From: Balanoglossus misakiensis
Taxonomy: Eukaryota > Hemichordata
DNA length: 64,000 nt
Direction of reading: 5' to 3'
Assembly (NCBI GenBank): GCA_040954595.2
Contig: CM082578.2
Coordinates: 16,306,001-16,370,000, forward strand
Under the pieces are notes generated by a model that was not told where the DNA came from, searched no databases, and worked only from the letters and a program-made list of their open reading frames with translations. The translations under genes were made by a program, and so were the position numbers. The first letter of the stretch is position 1. Every line of letters begins with the position of its first letter. This document shows, in pieces, positions 18,551-30,500 of this stretch.

Positions 18551-20286
18551 TTAATCACCAGTATAACCACAGGATCCAGATCTTGGGGAGTTGACATACG
18601 GTAGGGCCATCTCAGGATCTGCATCGTCATCAGCTCCACAGCAACTCTCTGTGCAATAGAACTGGCCGTCGAAATCGCAATATACATACTCTGCTGGCTT
18701 GTCGCACTTTTTGCATGGCACCATCGGCTTCACGTTTCGCACAAGGATGATCCCTTGGTTCTCTTCAGTTGACAGCTTATCAAAGTCGCCCGGCTTCAGA
18801 CGTTTCTTGCCTGTGAATATGCATTTTATTTACTGTGTATTTTAAAAGACATGATATGCAAACAAGGTCCTATTACAGGCCCTGTGGTATGGATCTGTGC
18901 CAGCAAAGCCATCACATGGCAGTCACAATCTTTTACATTCTATCCTGAGGCCACCATCTGCAATTCAATCTTTTGGAGTTTTGTTGAAGGGTGAGACAGC
19001 TCTCATAAAAAGACACTCACCTAGGATTTGGATCTTGGCTTCAGTAGTTGTTCCCATATCGTAATCATAATTGATACTGTACTGGTCTCCACAATACTTT
19101 ATGATCTTGTCATCCATTGGTCGTTGTCCCGGCAACGTATCGAAGTCAGGATCGTAGTGTGATGTCAAGATTATCTCCTGGCTGGTTGCCGCAAAGAGAG
19201 CTGCAAAAAAGTCTGGCTATTTTTTTTTTTTTGGGGGGGGGGGGGGGTAGAAATCAAAATGAGTTATGAAAGAACAAAAACCACTAAACATCAAAATCAA
19301 CAAGAAGAAGCAAGGATCAGTGATTGGTCTCAGAAGACCTCCAAAGATTCTTACCATGAAAGGAGGTGCAGGTGGAACTTGGTTGCCTAGGATCTTCTTT
19401 TTGATGTTGAACTGACTCATGTGACCACAGCACTCCATCCATACATCACGCAGGATTGCATCCAGGTCATCGAAATCAGCATCTAACTTAAACGCCAGAA
19501 GCAACTGGAATGCACCTGTGATTAAGAATTGGAGCATGGTGAGATGGTAAACAAACTACGGGTACATACAATGCCACAATGCCAGCTTGCAAAAGTTACA
19601 TGCATGCACACACACACCAGTCAAGTACTCACCATGCCAGTCTCTACTTTTTGCATGTACAAGTAAAGCATTGGGATCACCTTCTTCACACCAACAATCA
19701 TCGAAATGTAACAACCATTGCTGTTTTGACATCACTTTGTCACATTTAGCGCACTGCACAGGCACATTGCTGAATGGGTTTTTCTTCTTAGCTGCTACAA
19801 GATAGAATAATTTAACATCAGCTTACCCAGTTGCCTTTGATAGAATACACCTATTTTCACATTCTAGCTAGTACATGTAGCACTCAGTACACTACACCCC
19901 TGCTGCATCATCAGTGTAGATTAGATCAGCAAAATGCTTTGTGTATATGAGATCAATGCTGGGATTTGAAGAAGACAGACTAAAGAAACCTAAAAGGCCT
20001 TCCCCAAGTAAGAAACTCGAGTGCAATAATTACCAGACTTCTTTTTATCCGCCACATCATCTGTGCCTCTCTGCAATCTCATCACCAACTCTTGTTTGCT
20101 CCCTTCAACGGACAGCTTACGTTCTTTGAGTTTATCTTTCAGTTCCACCTCAGTCATGTCGGCCAATTCTAAGCGTTGGACGAGGTCATCCTTGACACCG
20201 CTTAAAATGTAACCAGTCGCTCGAAGCTTGTCTTTCAGTTGCGATACCGTCATAGACTTGTAATTCACTGATGCGCCAGTCGCCAT
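18551..20286 (-). CDS. SAP / zinc-finger protein with bacterial-type pRiA4b-ORF3-like domain
   Basis: Five exons join in phase: 20286-20034, 19794-19633, 19515-19355, about 19177-19021, 18810-18551 (about 330 aa). Two SAP motifs occupy residues 12-40 and 44-72 (MTVSQLKDKLRATG; MTEVELKDKLKERK), normally DNA/chromatin-binding. A C2HC finger (C98, C101, H113, C117) has exactly the C-x2-C-x11-H-x3-C spacing of RAD18-type UBZ4 fingers. The rest resembles uncharacterised prokaryotic proteins of the pRiA4b ORF-3-like superfamily: DDLDAILRDVW, then ECCGHMSQF (166-174), YDYDMGTTTEAKI (229-241), ILVRNVKP (266-273), and a terminal zinc ribbon (C277, C280, C289, C297, C301). Function is unknown; a nuclear nucleic-acid-associated role is inference. 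The exon-4 acceptor is uncertain: the first AG would start the exon at 19200 out of phase, while an AG 23 bp later keeps the frame. The start was chosen as the ATG before the first SAP motif. Confidence 0.75.
19223..19248. repeat. Homopolymer T/G run in intron 3 of the SAP gene
   Basis: About a dozen T followed by about 15 G immediately upstream of the exon-4 acceptor. On the transcribed minus strand this is a C-run then an A-run. It is prone to assembly error and may affect acceptor choice. Confidence 0.7.
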
Positions 20287-21583
20287 TGTTTTCTCGGTCA
20301 GAAGATGAATTCACCGATCTCGCTAAAAAGTAACCGTCAGAGGAAATATTTAGTCAACTGTGTCGATCTATATACGAGTGTTCAAGTCAACTACCGTAAG
20401 TCACAACTTACTTGGTCTGTTAATTTCAGCTTTATGCGTTGAACTTGACTGACTGATGGAGAAATGTGCCCTGTCTGAAGTCACGTGGTAAAATATTGAA
20501 AAATGGCGCCACTTGGCGGCAGAAACGGAAAGCTACTGAAACTAGCAAACTAAGCCGAAGTTACAAGCCCACTGGGAGAATCAGCAGTGTTTCATTGGAT
20601 TACGGTTGTCTAACCTCACGTGATTTTTTACACAAATTTGCTTCGAATACACTGGATCTCGTTTTTTATCTACTTGCCACTTGGTGGCGCTGATCTGTCT
20701 TATGCATGTGTGAACGACGTCACAGCGCGCACATTGTACAGGTGGTGGCGATTTGCAGATCGGCACCTGTAAACGCCCGGCAACAAAATCAATGGGCCGT
20801 CGGACATCAACATCACGACATGGCAGAATTCGTTTTATGCTGCTTTCTGAAATTTTCTTCGGAATGTGACGAGAAATGTATGCATGGTAGACTGATACGC
20901 CGACTGCAGGCGAAGCTACTAGTATATGCCAAGGCCTAGGCCCACTCGTTTTTGTGCGACATGTAGGGGCCCAGGCCATGAGCTTTCTATTCATGCTATT
21001 GGGCGACGACGTCGATGATGATGATCTATGAACTTCAGAAGAAAGACAGTTATGATGTAGCCTAGGCTTATCAAGAAAGACAACTTTCGCAATATACAAT
21101 ACGTGTATTTGAACATTTTACTACAAACTTGTGTAATTATTCATACGGTAATACATAAGTTGTATAGATATTGAATTTCAGACTCTAAACTAATGCCTGA
21201 TCAGAAAGTATTCAATTGTGTCGTGTACAGTAGTCTTATTTGTTAAGTAGACAGACATTTTAAATTCAACAACAACGCGCAAATCGGGTAATACATGCTT
21301 TTTATCGTATTGCTTTATCCTGAATGAAATAACGACTGGTGTGCGTTTACTGACAGCGCTCTGTCTAAGGCTGTAAATACCTCTCGTGAGCAAGTTACAA
21401 TAAGCATGTTACAATGTTGTGCATGTTTTAATTGGGGGATGATACTATAGTAGTCGTTTTAAAACGGAAGACTTGCCGTAAGATAATAAAAAATAATTTC
21501 ACTTTGTAAAAGTGACTGATCCAGCCACCCCCCGAAACATCGACTCTCCCCCTGTAATTTCTGTGCAATCCAACAGTGGAGAC
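20287..21583. other. Promoter of the SAP gene and intergenic DNA
   Basis: The first few hundred bases upstream of 20286 should hold the promoter of the SAP-domain gene. A 172-codon minus-strand frame (20581-21099) lacks any recognisable domain and is Ser/Arg/His-rich; I treat it as chance. The 3'UTR of the Shisa-like gene begins at 21583. Confidence 0.35.
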
Positions 21584-22443
21584 TTATACATGTTCAGGCG
21601 GCGGAGAAGCATGTGGATACGGCTGCTGCCGGGTCGGGTACTGCTGGGCTGCGGCCGGGTACTGCGGCGACGGGTACTGCTGGGCTGGGTACTGTGGTGG
21701 CTGCTGCTGTCCAGGTGGGACCTGCCCGGGTTGGTATGGTTGTTGTTGCTGCTGTTGGTTGTGTCCTGCGGCATAATAGGACTGAGTAGGGTATGTACCA
21801 ACAGGTAAAGTCACTGACGACATCGGCATACTTCCTGTGGAAGCTGTAGGATAGACAAAAAGTGTGCAACAATTACATTTCCTTTCATGCTCCTGTTTAT
21901 TCGGATGATAGTTGATCGTGAGCTATCGACATCACACATGTATCTTGAGATGTCCAGAGCACAGGTGACACCGAACGGCCTCTATACTATATACAAAACC
22001 CGGCTGTTCGATATCACCATTTTCAAGCACCCGTGGTCCAGTCATTGCAGAGGGTTGTTTTTTTTCAACACATACTATTGTAGTTGTCCTTTTGACATAA
22101 AATCTCTAGTTTCCTCTGGAATGTGTGGGATGTTACTGTACTACCGTATATATACTCATTCGTTCTTTAAATGTCAAATACGAAATATTTGTGGAATCGG
22201 TTAGGGCCTACAACTGTAACGTAATACAGGTGGCGTTTTACTTACTGGTGTGTTGTGATCGCCGACGTCTTCTCGATGCGTTGATTGGGCACCCAGAGCA
22301 CACACAGCAACATATCATGACGCAGATGAAAACAAGTAACATTAAACCAAATATCGCAGCAATGGTGATATATAGGCTGGCGAGAGAAACGAGAGATTTT
22401 ATTTTATTTTCACGAATATAATGGCATATATTGTACCATAAGA

Positions 22444-22542
<99 letters not shown>

Positions 22543-24045
22543 TCAGACAGTGCGCATGCTTTTTTCGCTCTAAGTTTCACCATGTTGTCCCTGCGATTAT
22601 CCCACTTCACCAAGAAAGGCACTCTACGTAGGTGTTTTTTTCCATTTGTACCAGCCAGGATATGTCATGACGGTCAGCTAAATGCTAAACCATATTTCAC
22701 CTGCACCTCAAGACAAATCAAGTTTTCAATGTAAGCCTTACTTACGCTGCCATGCTATAGTCATAAGATTCACCACCGTCGTAGCTGTAGTAGTCATAAT
22801 CACAGCAGTACTTTTCGGTGCTAGAACCACAGCAGTAGATATTCCTATCGTCCGGCGAATCACGACCGCCGCAACGGAAACCGCTCACCCAATCTCCATA
22901 CTTATCTAGGTAACCGTCACAGTACTCGCCGTCGTCCATGTAAGCGTCTTCGGTGTTACAGCAGAACTTGTCTTGCCAAGTGCCACAACAGTACGGTTCG
23001 TAGGACTCGCAATAGAAACCATCTTGCCACTGCGAGTATCTGTCATAATAACCGCCGCAATACTCATAGGCTGTGAGAATAGGAATAATTGAACATTTCA
23101 CAGGATCGTGTTTTTTAAAAGAAAAAATAATTTTTATTGCTTATTATAAGATGTACAGCTCCCATTATTGTGACCAGGATTTCACCCGCCAAGTGAACGG
23201 GGATTCAGCTATACCAGATCGAAAATATTACTTAGACATGTAGTACTGAGAAATGTTTTGATGAGTGACAAGCTGAATACTGACCATGTGCCAACATGTT
23301 GAAGGGAGTAGAACAAGAAACTGTATGGCTACATTAAAAGTATAACCAGTCAGGGCCTGATAATGGGACATGTATATACAATAAATCCTCTATACTTTTG
23401 AATGCACAATCATCGATATAATAGTGCGAAAATGAGGCGGGTCGTTGGGCTGTAAAATGCAGCTTTCAAGCTCAAAAACATTTTTTTGTTCATATTACGT
23501 TAAGTGCAGCTAATTGTTCTGCCAGTCATAAAACTGTCTCTATTGCGTGTAGGCGATGCGCTCTTGACATCGTGGTATATATGCACTATATAGGCCTTGG
23601 TCTGTAGGACATGTCGTCAACTGTCGTCGGTATGATTATGTCCATCACAAGAGAGTCGAAAGTACGTGTACTGACGCAGCTTTGCAAACACAAAGCTGCA
23701 AGCTGCTTCTAGCAGTTGATATCTCTCGGTGCGGGTCTGTAACCGTGGGTGGGGTGGTAAGGCTACGGACCCACAGCAAGTAATCTACCTATAAAACCGA
23801 TACAAGTGATCGACGCGAGTTAAATACGCTACAATTTATAAAGGGCGTCACCAGACGGTGCTTGTGACTTTCACTCTCAAAATCTAGTACGCTTATGTGT
23901 GTTTTCCGTCTCAGTTCATTTCAACATTGTCACCATCGAATGTCCTTTCGGTAATTGTAAATATTATCTTACCTAAACAGGCACTCATCTGTATGACAAG
24001 CAGAACTATAACTTTCCCCGACATACTACTCGTCAAAGCCGCCAT
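21584..24045 (-). CDS. Shisa-like transmembrane adaptor with duplicated cysteine-rich domain
   Basis: Four exons join in phase: 24045-23973, 23070-22746, 22376-22246, 21843-21584 (262 aa). Residues 1-24 form a signal peptide. Exon 2 encodes two consecutive Shisa-type cysteine modules: C29, C45, C52-C53, C61-C62 and C75, C91, C104-C105, C113-C114. Each follows the family pattern C-x-G-Y-x-D...W...GF-x-C...YCCG...CC. A Tyr/Asp-rich linker follows, then one membrane segment (about 134-156) with a Cys-rich cytosolic edge (CCCVCSGC) and an RRRRR stop-transfer patch. The tail is Pro/Gln/Tyr-rich, with a PPxY motif (PPQY) of the kind bound by WW-domain ubiquitin ligases. Shisa proteins regulate receptor maturation and trafficking (Frizzled, FGFR, AMPA receptors). 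The partner here is unknown. Canonical Shisa has a single cysteine module, so the duplication is unusual. Confidence 0.85.
22444..22542. repeat. (GAT)n microsatellite, about 33 repeats
   Basis: Uninterrupted trinucleotide array inside intron 2 of the Shisa-like gene. It creates spurious poly-Asp, poly-Met and poly-Ile reading frames. Confidence 0.97.
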
Positions 24046-24560
24046 CTTGTATGTAATATTTAATGTGTGTCAAGGTGACCTTCAACTAAAGGTGACCTCG
24101 GTTAACAACACTGTGTTACATGTAAACAACATGTTGGTTGAGGTAAGGGTTCATTTGCACTCCCTGTACATGACGTGAGTGATGCACTCGCCACTGATGG
24201 TTACTTACTCATTTAAGCATTGCTTTTCATCTAAATTATTATCAGTACAGCAACTGACAGATCTAGACAGCCCAACAACCCAGTGCTTCTGTGCGAAATA
24301 TATCTCTTTCTAAAATCAACCCATGTCATCTAAACTGTGTACACGTGTACAGTTTGACTAGGCACAATATTTCCCTGGGGTCAAGGGTTGGAGGTCATGG
24401 TGTTATGGGATCAATGCAAATGAAGTCATCCTTTGCATCCGTTTAACTCAGTCTCTCCCAGATGAAAAACTAAACGACTGATCCTGAAAAAGGATTACTT
24501 GGAGTGAAACACCAAGGAAGAAATCATCACAAATGTTCGGCTGGTATTCACAATTCACGA
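24046..24560. other. Shisa-like gene promoter and RPL18A 3' flank
   Basis: The interval separates two same-strand genes. GCCGCCATCTTG around the Shisa start resembles a YY1-type initiator site. No other feature was recognised. Confidence 0.4.
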
Positions 24561-24566
24561 TTTATT
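24561..24566 (-). terminator. RPL18A: RPL18A poly(A) signal
   Basis: TTTATT on plus, AATAAA on minus, about 77 bp beyond the RPL18A stop codon. Confidence 0.6.
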
Positions 24567-24642
24567 TTCTTTTCTTGCTCATACAAATAAATTCCACGCC
24601 AAAAACAACAGCCCATGAACCAGGGTGTTACATTCAGCTGGC

Positions 24643-26848
24643 TTACTGGAAGAAAGTTTTGGGCTTCCTTGTAGTGAAACGTGGTTTGTGCAGACGAGCT
24701 GTGACACGATGTGGCAGAGGGAATCGGATCTTGGAATTCTGCAAGAGGAACAGAATGCATTGATGTGAATGGGGCACATGAAGTAAAATGACAATGAATG
24801 GCACATACTCCATTATGTGTGTAGAATGTTGCAACTAGGATTCACTTTCAAAGACCTGGGGTAGTGGTCTTGAAAGGCGACTAGCCACATGGGATTTAAT
24901 CTGTGCACATTATGATGAGCATTTGAACAACGAAATGTGAAAATGCTTCAGGGTTTCATGTGCACTGCAAAAATATGTACACTTATTCTAAATTATCGAC
25001 TGCATTTTCAGAATTATTGGCCATCTTCCACTATTATTTGCACTATTATGCATTATGTTTCACAAGCCACCAAACGGTTGTTGGTCTTCAATTTCATGCA
25101 ACAAGCCGACTATGAATGAAGAGTATTTTGACTTACGTGAAATTGCTTGACATGAGGTCTCCTGCATTTGTTGGCTGCAATTTCTTCAACCTTCAAGATC
25201 TGAATGGAGTGGGAGCGAGCTCTGTGACGTGCTCCCATGTCGCGATCTGTCAAATGAAAATAAAATGTCAAGAGTTTTTGCTCCAGCATTCAACCACATT
25301 AAGTGTTGAGGATCTGTCTGTTCATTTCTGTTATAAACTATGTGTAGCACACATCAGATTCTTGAAATTTAAAATGTATCACTGGAAATGAGAGCTTCAT
25401 TCACCGAATGTGGTCTGGAATTTGTGTTTTATGTGATAACGTTTGAACACACCATCTCGCCTTTTGCCAAATACAACTAAACCAATATTTAGCCTGCCAC
25501 GTCCACAGCAGCATAGATATGCCAGTGTCACACTATGTCATTGAACTGAGGCCATATAGATTACTTACAACACTGAGTAACAGCCTTGGATACAGTCATG
25601 TCTCTGTATTCCCTGTACATGTTGTGGGTGCCACTACGTGAATCGTAACGCAGCCAAACAGCAAAGTTCTTAATCTTCAGGGGACTTTTGTCGTAGATCT
25701 GTCAAGTTGAAAGAAAAGTCATTGTAAGTCTTAACACCTGTCTGTACCCTGGCATGCAATATTGTCCTGTGTCTCACTCTGCATTTACCCTGGTAACTAT
25801 AACATCCCTGACATGCCAATACATCACAGATCTCATGTCATATCACTCATCTGAGCCTTAACCGGCCACCAGCAAGACAACATACAGATGCCACTGACCA
25901 ACACATACAGCATTACAGTAAACTGTATCAGACTATCACCTTTATCAATGTATATTTAGTACGTAGAAATGTGCATGCTTTACATAGAATACGCTTTGCT
26001 TACTCTGTTGCAGGAGACAATCTCTCCAACAGACTTCTTGATCTTCTTGATTCTGTTACAGAAATACCAAAAGCGTGATTTTGCTACGACACTGTCAGGG
26101 GCAAATATCCTCATTTTAAACAACTTAGGCACAGGGTCCTTTTTCGTTGGCAAATGCCTGCCAATAACTTCATACTCCCGCAACTGAAAAACAAATGAAA
26201 GTAAGAAAGTGAGCAAATAGCTGGAAAATTGACACTGTGCTCACAAATTTTAATCATGCGTCAGAAAATCCACAGTTTTGTACAAGTGGAAAATGCATCA
26301 CTGCCATGACTGCTGACAGACACTGATATCCGTTTCTGGGCTACAACATGAAATTTGGGAATATTTCTTGTGACCGTGCCACGTTTTCTCCAGTCAAAAG
26401 CTTCCAACCTTATCCCAACTCAAACATAAGCCGAAGTGTAGGATTCTTGTCTTGAGACATATGATGACCCAAGTCTTAAAAAGACTATTGGCCAAAGAAC
26501 TTGCCAATAAAAGATTGGTTCTCAAGTCACACATAGCGGTCATATTTGAACACTGGGACAACTGAAACCAGCTAACCAATAGTGTGAATGGGGTTGCTTA
26601 TGTTCCTTGTGCAACTGGCAAGGCGGCCATATTGGTCATCCGCTCACCGCATATCTCGTGTTGCATGTGTTGGTAAATTACCGGACAACGAAGCAAAACT
26701 GTGTGCCAACAATCACACTTTACGGGTATTAACTATTTCCGTTTGATTCATGAAGCTATATATTTATGATCTATCTATTTCTGTGCTTCTTATGATTCGT
26801 AACAATGTGCAATTTTGGATTTTTATTCACCTCGCCTTTCGCCTTCAT
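24643..26848 (-). CDS. RPL18A: 60S ribosomal protein eL20 (L18a)
   Basis: Five exons join in phase: 26848-26831, 26183-26004, 25698-25569, 25246-25137, 24738-24643 (177 aa; human 176). The start [15 protein letters not shown] matches the human MKASGTLREYKVVGR. Diagnostic blocks follow: [61 protein letters not shown] and the C-terminal [16 protein letters not shown]...KTFF. It is a structural component of the cytosolic large ribosomal subunit. The tiny first exon (six codons) is typical of ribosomal protein genes. It is divergently paired with XPOT, 655 bp apart. Intron 4 contains a copy of the interspersed repeat also found twice in XPOT. Vertebrate RPL18A introns host an H/ACA snoRNA; I could not see a convincing one here. 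Confidence 0.96.
24831..24920 (-). repeat. Interspersed repeat family, copy 3 (partial)
   Basis: On the minus strand this matches the 3' two-thirds of the XPOT intronic copies: ATGTGCACAGATTAA, then CTAGTCGCCTTTCAA, then CCAGGTCT, then GAAAGTGAATCCTAGTTG. It lies in RPL18A intron 4. Confidence 0.75.
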
Positions 26849-27503
26849 GGTGGATCGACTGCACACGCTGGAAAGAGGCAGGTTACGGGCAAAGCATTGT
26901 GGGCATCCTCTTGCAACATTCGTTATATGACTTCGTTGGGATCGCCAACTAGATATGATACTCTGTTGGTTATGTTTTGATAAATTACCCAATTAAATTT
27001 CAAAGTAATATATAAGACCACACAAAACTCGAAAACTTTGTACAAACGAATCTTTTAAATTGTTCTGAAATAAGCCGTGGAAAGAGCCTATAGGTCAGAG
27101 GTCATATTGCACGTTATGGTGGCGAAGCAATGATGCAAACCTATGTAACGAATTGATTGGAAAATATGGACTAGTTCACCGACAACAGTGATAGAAAGGT
27201 GACGAAATCTACATATAATTACGTTCCTAGTATAAATTTACCGTTTTATTGTCGTCGTTCGTATTTTCAAGGAAGAAATTTGGCGAGAACTGAGTTCGAA
27301 AAAAACATGTCACCATACTTCATGAGATAACTGCACAACGTGGACGTCTGCAAATATCGCTGGCTTCCGATACATTGACAACATCGCAATGAATGAACCT
27401 ACATCCTGTTTTTGAAGACTCGGTGTCGACATTCGTATTACATATTTTACTTAATTGTCATATCATGCTGCTTTCTAGGAGATACGAAAGCTGCTGGGAC
27501 ACA
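26849..27503. promoter_or_regulatory. Bidirectional RPL18A/XPOT promoter
   Basis: Both start codons face outward from this 655-bp interval. On the RPL18A side the minus strand reads CCTCTTTCC at about 26871-26879, a 5'TOP-type pyrimidine tract that would start the mRNA about 25-30 nt before the ATG, as in other ribosomal protein mRNAs. The XPOT start site is not obvious. Confidence 0.55.
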
Positions 27504-30500
27504 ATGGACGAGCAGGCTTTGACGGGTTTACGCCCCACGTCAGACTCAAATTCACAGAGAAGGGTAAGTATAAATATTAAGTGTTCATTCATTCATTCAT
27601 TCATTCACTCATTCATTCATTTTTTATTAAATTAGTTTACACTTGTTGACTCAAAACCATAATTTGTTAGATTTTGATAAAACTATTTACATGCAAACAC
27701 TTATAATCATGTTCTCAGTCATAATTAGAAAGTCAAAATGACTATGTCGCATTTTAGCTAAACCTTGACAAAAAGGCCAACTTTCCACATAGGTGGGCTA
27801 ACTGATTTGCATATTGTTCTGAACACCTGTACACTCTTATAAAAACAGAACACGTAGACATGCAGTTTCAAGTGGTGTCTGCTCAATGCTGATTTTGATA
27901 TGGAGGTTAAGTGTGAGTAAGCCCTACCCTACACATAAGTTATATACCCCTTTAAACTAGGATACCCCTATTCTCATATTCTTGACCGTTTCTCACATTT
28001 TAGGCATTAGCGTACTTCGAACAGATGAAACAAACGGAAGATGGCTGGCAGATTTGTGGCACTGCTCTCACACAGGGACTGTATGAAGATGATCATGTCA
28101 AGTTCTTTTGTTTTCAAATTATTGAACATTTTATAAAAACAAGGTAACGTGATAAACCTTATGTTATTTAGATCTACCACTAACATCTTTGTCATTTGCC
28201 ATGTTGATATATTCCTGTTTGAATAAGTTGGCCATAATTGAACAAGTTGGCCAAAACTAAAAAAAAACTGACAAGATCATTTCTTTCAAGTATAACATTG
28301 TCATGGTAATGTACATATGATATATTGCATTGTTACAGATACAGAACAGCACCTTCAGAACAACAGACTCAGTTGCGGCAGATGTTACTTAGATGGCTTC
28401 AAGTTCAAGTAAGTCATTCAAACTTCTCTTTTACTTCATTGCCAGCAAAAGGCATAACACGATTGGGTGAGGTATTTTTGAATGGGAGGAGCTAATGATT
28501 TTACATGATTAGGGAACTGGGGGGTGAAAGGGTTATGAGCTCTGGGAAGAACATGTAACATCATTGTAACAGATTTGATCGCAAGGGCACAAAAAGTCTA
28601 TGAAATGACAATATTTTCATGACTTTTATTTCAGAGCATGTCTGGGAAATCAGAGAAGACATTCATTCGCAACAAATCAGCCCAGTTGTTTTCTTTGGTG
28701 TTCGTCCTCGACTACCCACACAAGTGGCCATCCTTCTTTTCTGATCTGCATCAGTTGCTAGGTTACGGCAGTAAAGCTGTGGATATCTATCTGAGAATCT
28801 TGATGGCAATAGACACAGAAGTTGTGGACCGAGAAATAGTACACACAGCTGAGGTATGATGGTTTATGGCTCAGATTCTAGTTATATGTTTAAACCAATA
28901 TCCTATATTGTATGAAGCTTTCTGATTTAGAGGTTTTTATTTCAATGATATACATATACATCTGTATCTTTTGACTCTTCTTTGCAGGAGTGTAATCGCA
29001 ACACAGTGATAAAAGATGCCATGAGAGAACAATGTGTGCAAGACTTGGTAAACACATGGTACCAAATTTTAGTGAGTACAGTTTCTACTCTGTTGTTACT
29101 TAACCAGTGCCCAGGCGGAAACAGACATGTAGCCAAAGGTCATAGAAGGTACATGTGAAGACTGTTTAGGCACAGTGGTTTAGGCATATCAATAGCACTT
29201 TCGCCCGGCATTAGAGTTATTCACAATTCAATGTGTAACTTCTGTTCTGTGATGTTTGCAGACTACCTATGAAAACACATGTCCTGAAGTGACATGCCTA
29301 TGCCTTGATGTGGTTGGGGCCTATGTTTCATGGATAGACATCTCGCTCATTGCCAATGACAAGTTCATGAGTCTCTTGCTGAAGCACCTGGGCGTAGATG
29401 TCTTGCAGGAGAGCGCTTGTGATTGCCTGCTGGAGATCATCAGCAAAGGCATGAACCCCATGGCCAAGACAGAACTGGTGGAGTCATTGATAAAAGTGTT
29501 AGAATCTGCCGGAGTGCTGCCACCGAAGGAAGTAAGTATCAACTGTAATGGGTTGAGATTGGGCATCTCATTTGAAGAAATTATTTCTCTTTGTCTAATA
29601 GTTGGTACACCCCAATCCATTCTTTTCCTGCTTATTCAGGGTTAGGAGAAGTAGCTTATTGTGTTAATTTTTCGCACAAGTATGAGTTTAAAATATCTTT
29701 CATTTTTTGACAATACAGGATGAAGATATTGACTTTTTGGCCAAACTGTCCAAACTCATCAATGGAGCTGGTACCAATCTCCTGGTCAGCTGGAACAAGT
29801 GAGTATTCTGTTGCTGATCGGTTAAAGACCTGCAGCAATTACTTGCAACCTTCCACCAATTGTATAAAAGCACTTGATGTGTAAAAAGTGGTCATGTGAT
29901 TGAATATAATGCAGCACAGACACAGGTGTAGCCTTGACCATGTTTGAATTTGATCTTTTCTTACTGAGCAATGTTTGACCCCAAGTGTTATGTCTCTATG
30001 GTTACAGGTTAGTCAAGGCAGGTGACCAAGAGAATGCCCAGAAAACATTACAGGCTGTGAACATGAAAGTGCCTTTAATGCTGGGTTTCCTCGGCAATGA
30101 AGACGATGACATCTCAGCAGCTGTGTCAGAATTTGCGCATGATTATATAACAACTCTAAAACAGGTACCTGCCGATTCCTTCATTGAAAATTTAATTACA
30201 CAGCATGATTTTCTCAGCTATGTGGTTGGCTGAAATATCAAAATGTTAAAAGAAAGTCTTAAAGGTTTTTTTATGTGGTTGAGCATTTTAATATCCATGT
30301 GACAGATAACTTTAAGCAACAAGGTCTTTTAGTTTTGGCCTGGTCTGTTGTCAAACATGTATATTTTATTTGAGGTGCACATATATCCCTAGAGCATGTC
30401 CCTCATCTCATGGGTCAATGCTTAGAAGAATGTGCATAGAGTAATTGTCGCAGCTAGTCGCCTTTCAAGGTCATTATGACCCAGGTCTTGAAAGTGAATC

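Noticed and set aside
20581-21099. 172-codon minus-strand frame
   Set aside because: Low-information Ser/Arg/His composition, no domain, no homologue recognised. It lies upstream of the SAP gene, where a promoter is expected.
22410-22734. Poly-Asp, poly-Met and poly-Ile frames
   Set aside because: Translations of a (GAT)n microsatellite within a Shisa-gene intron.
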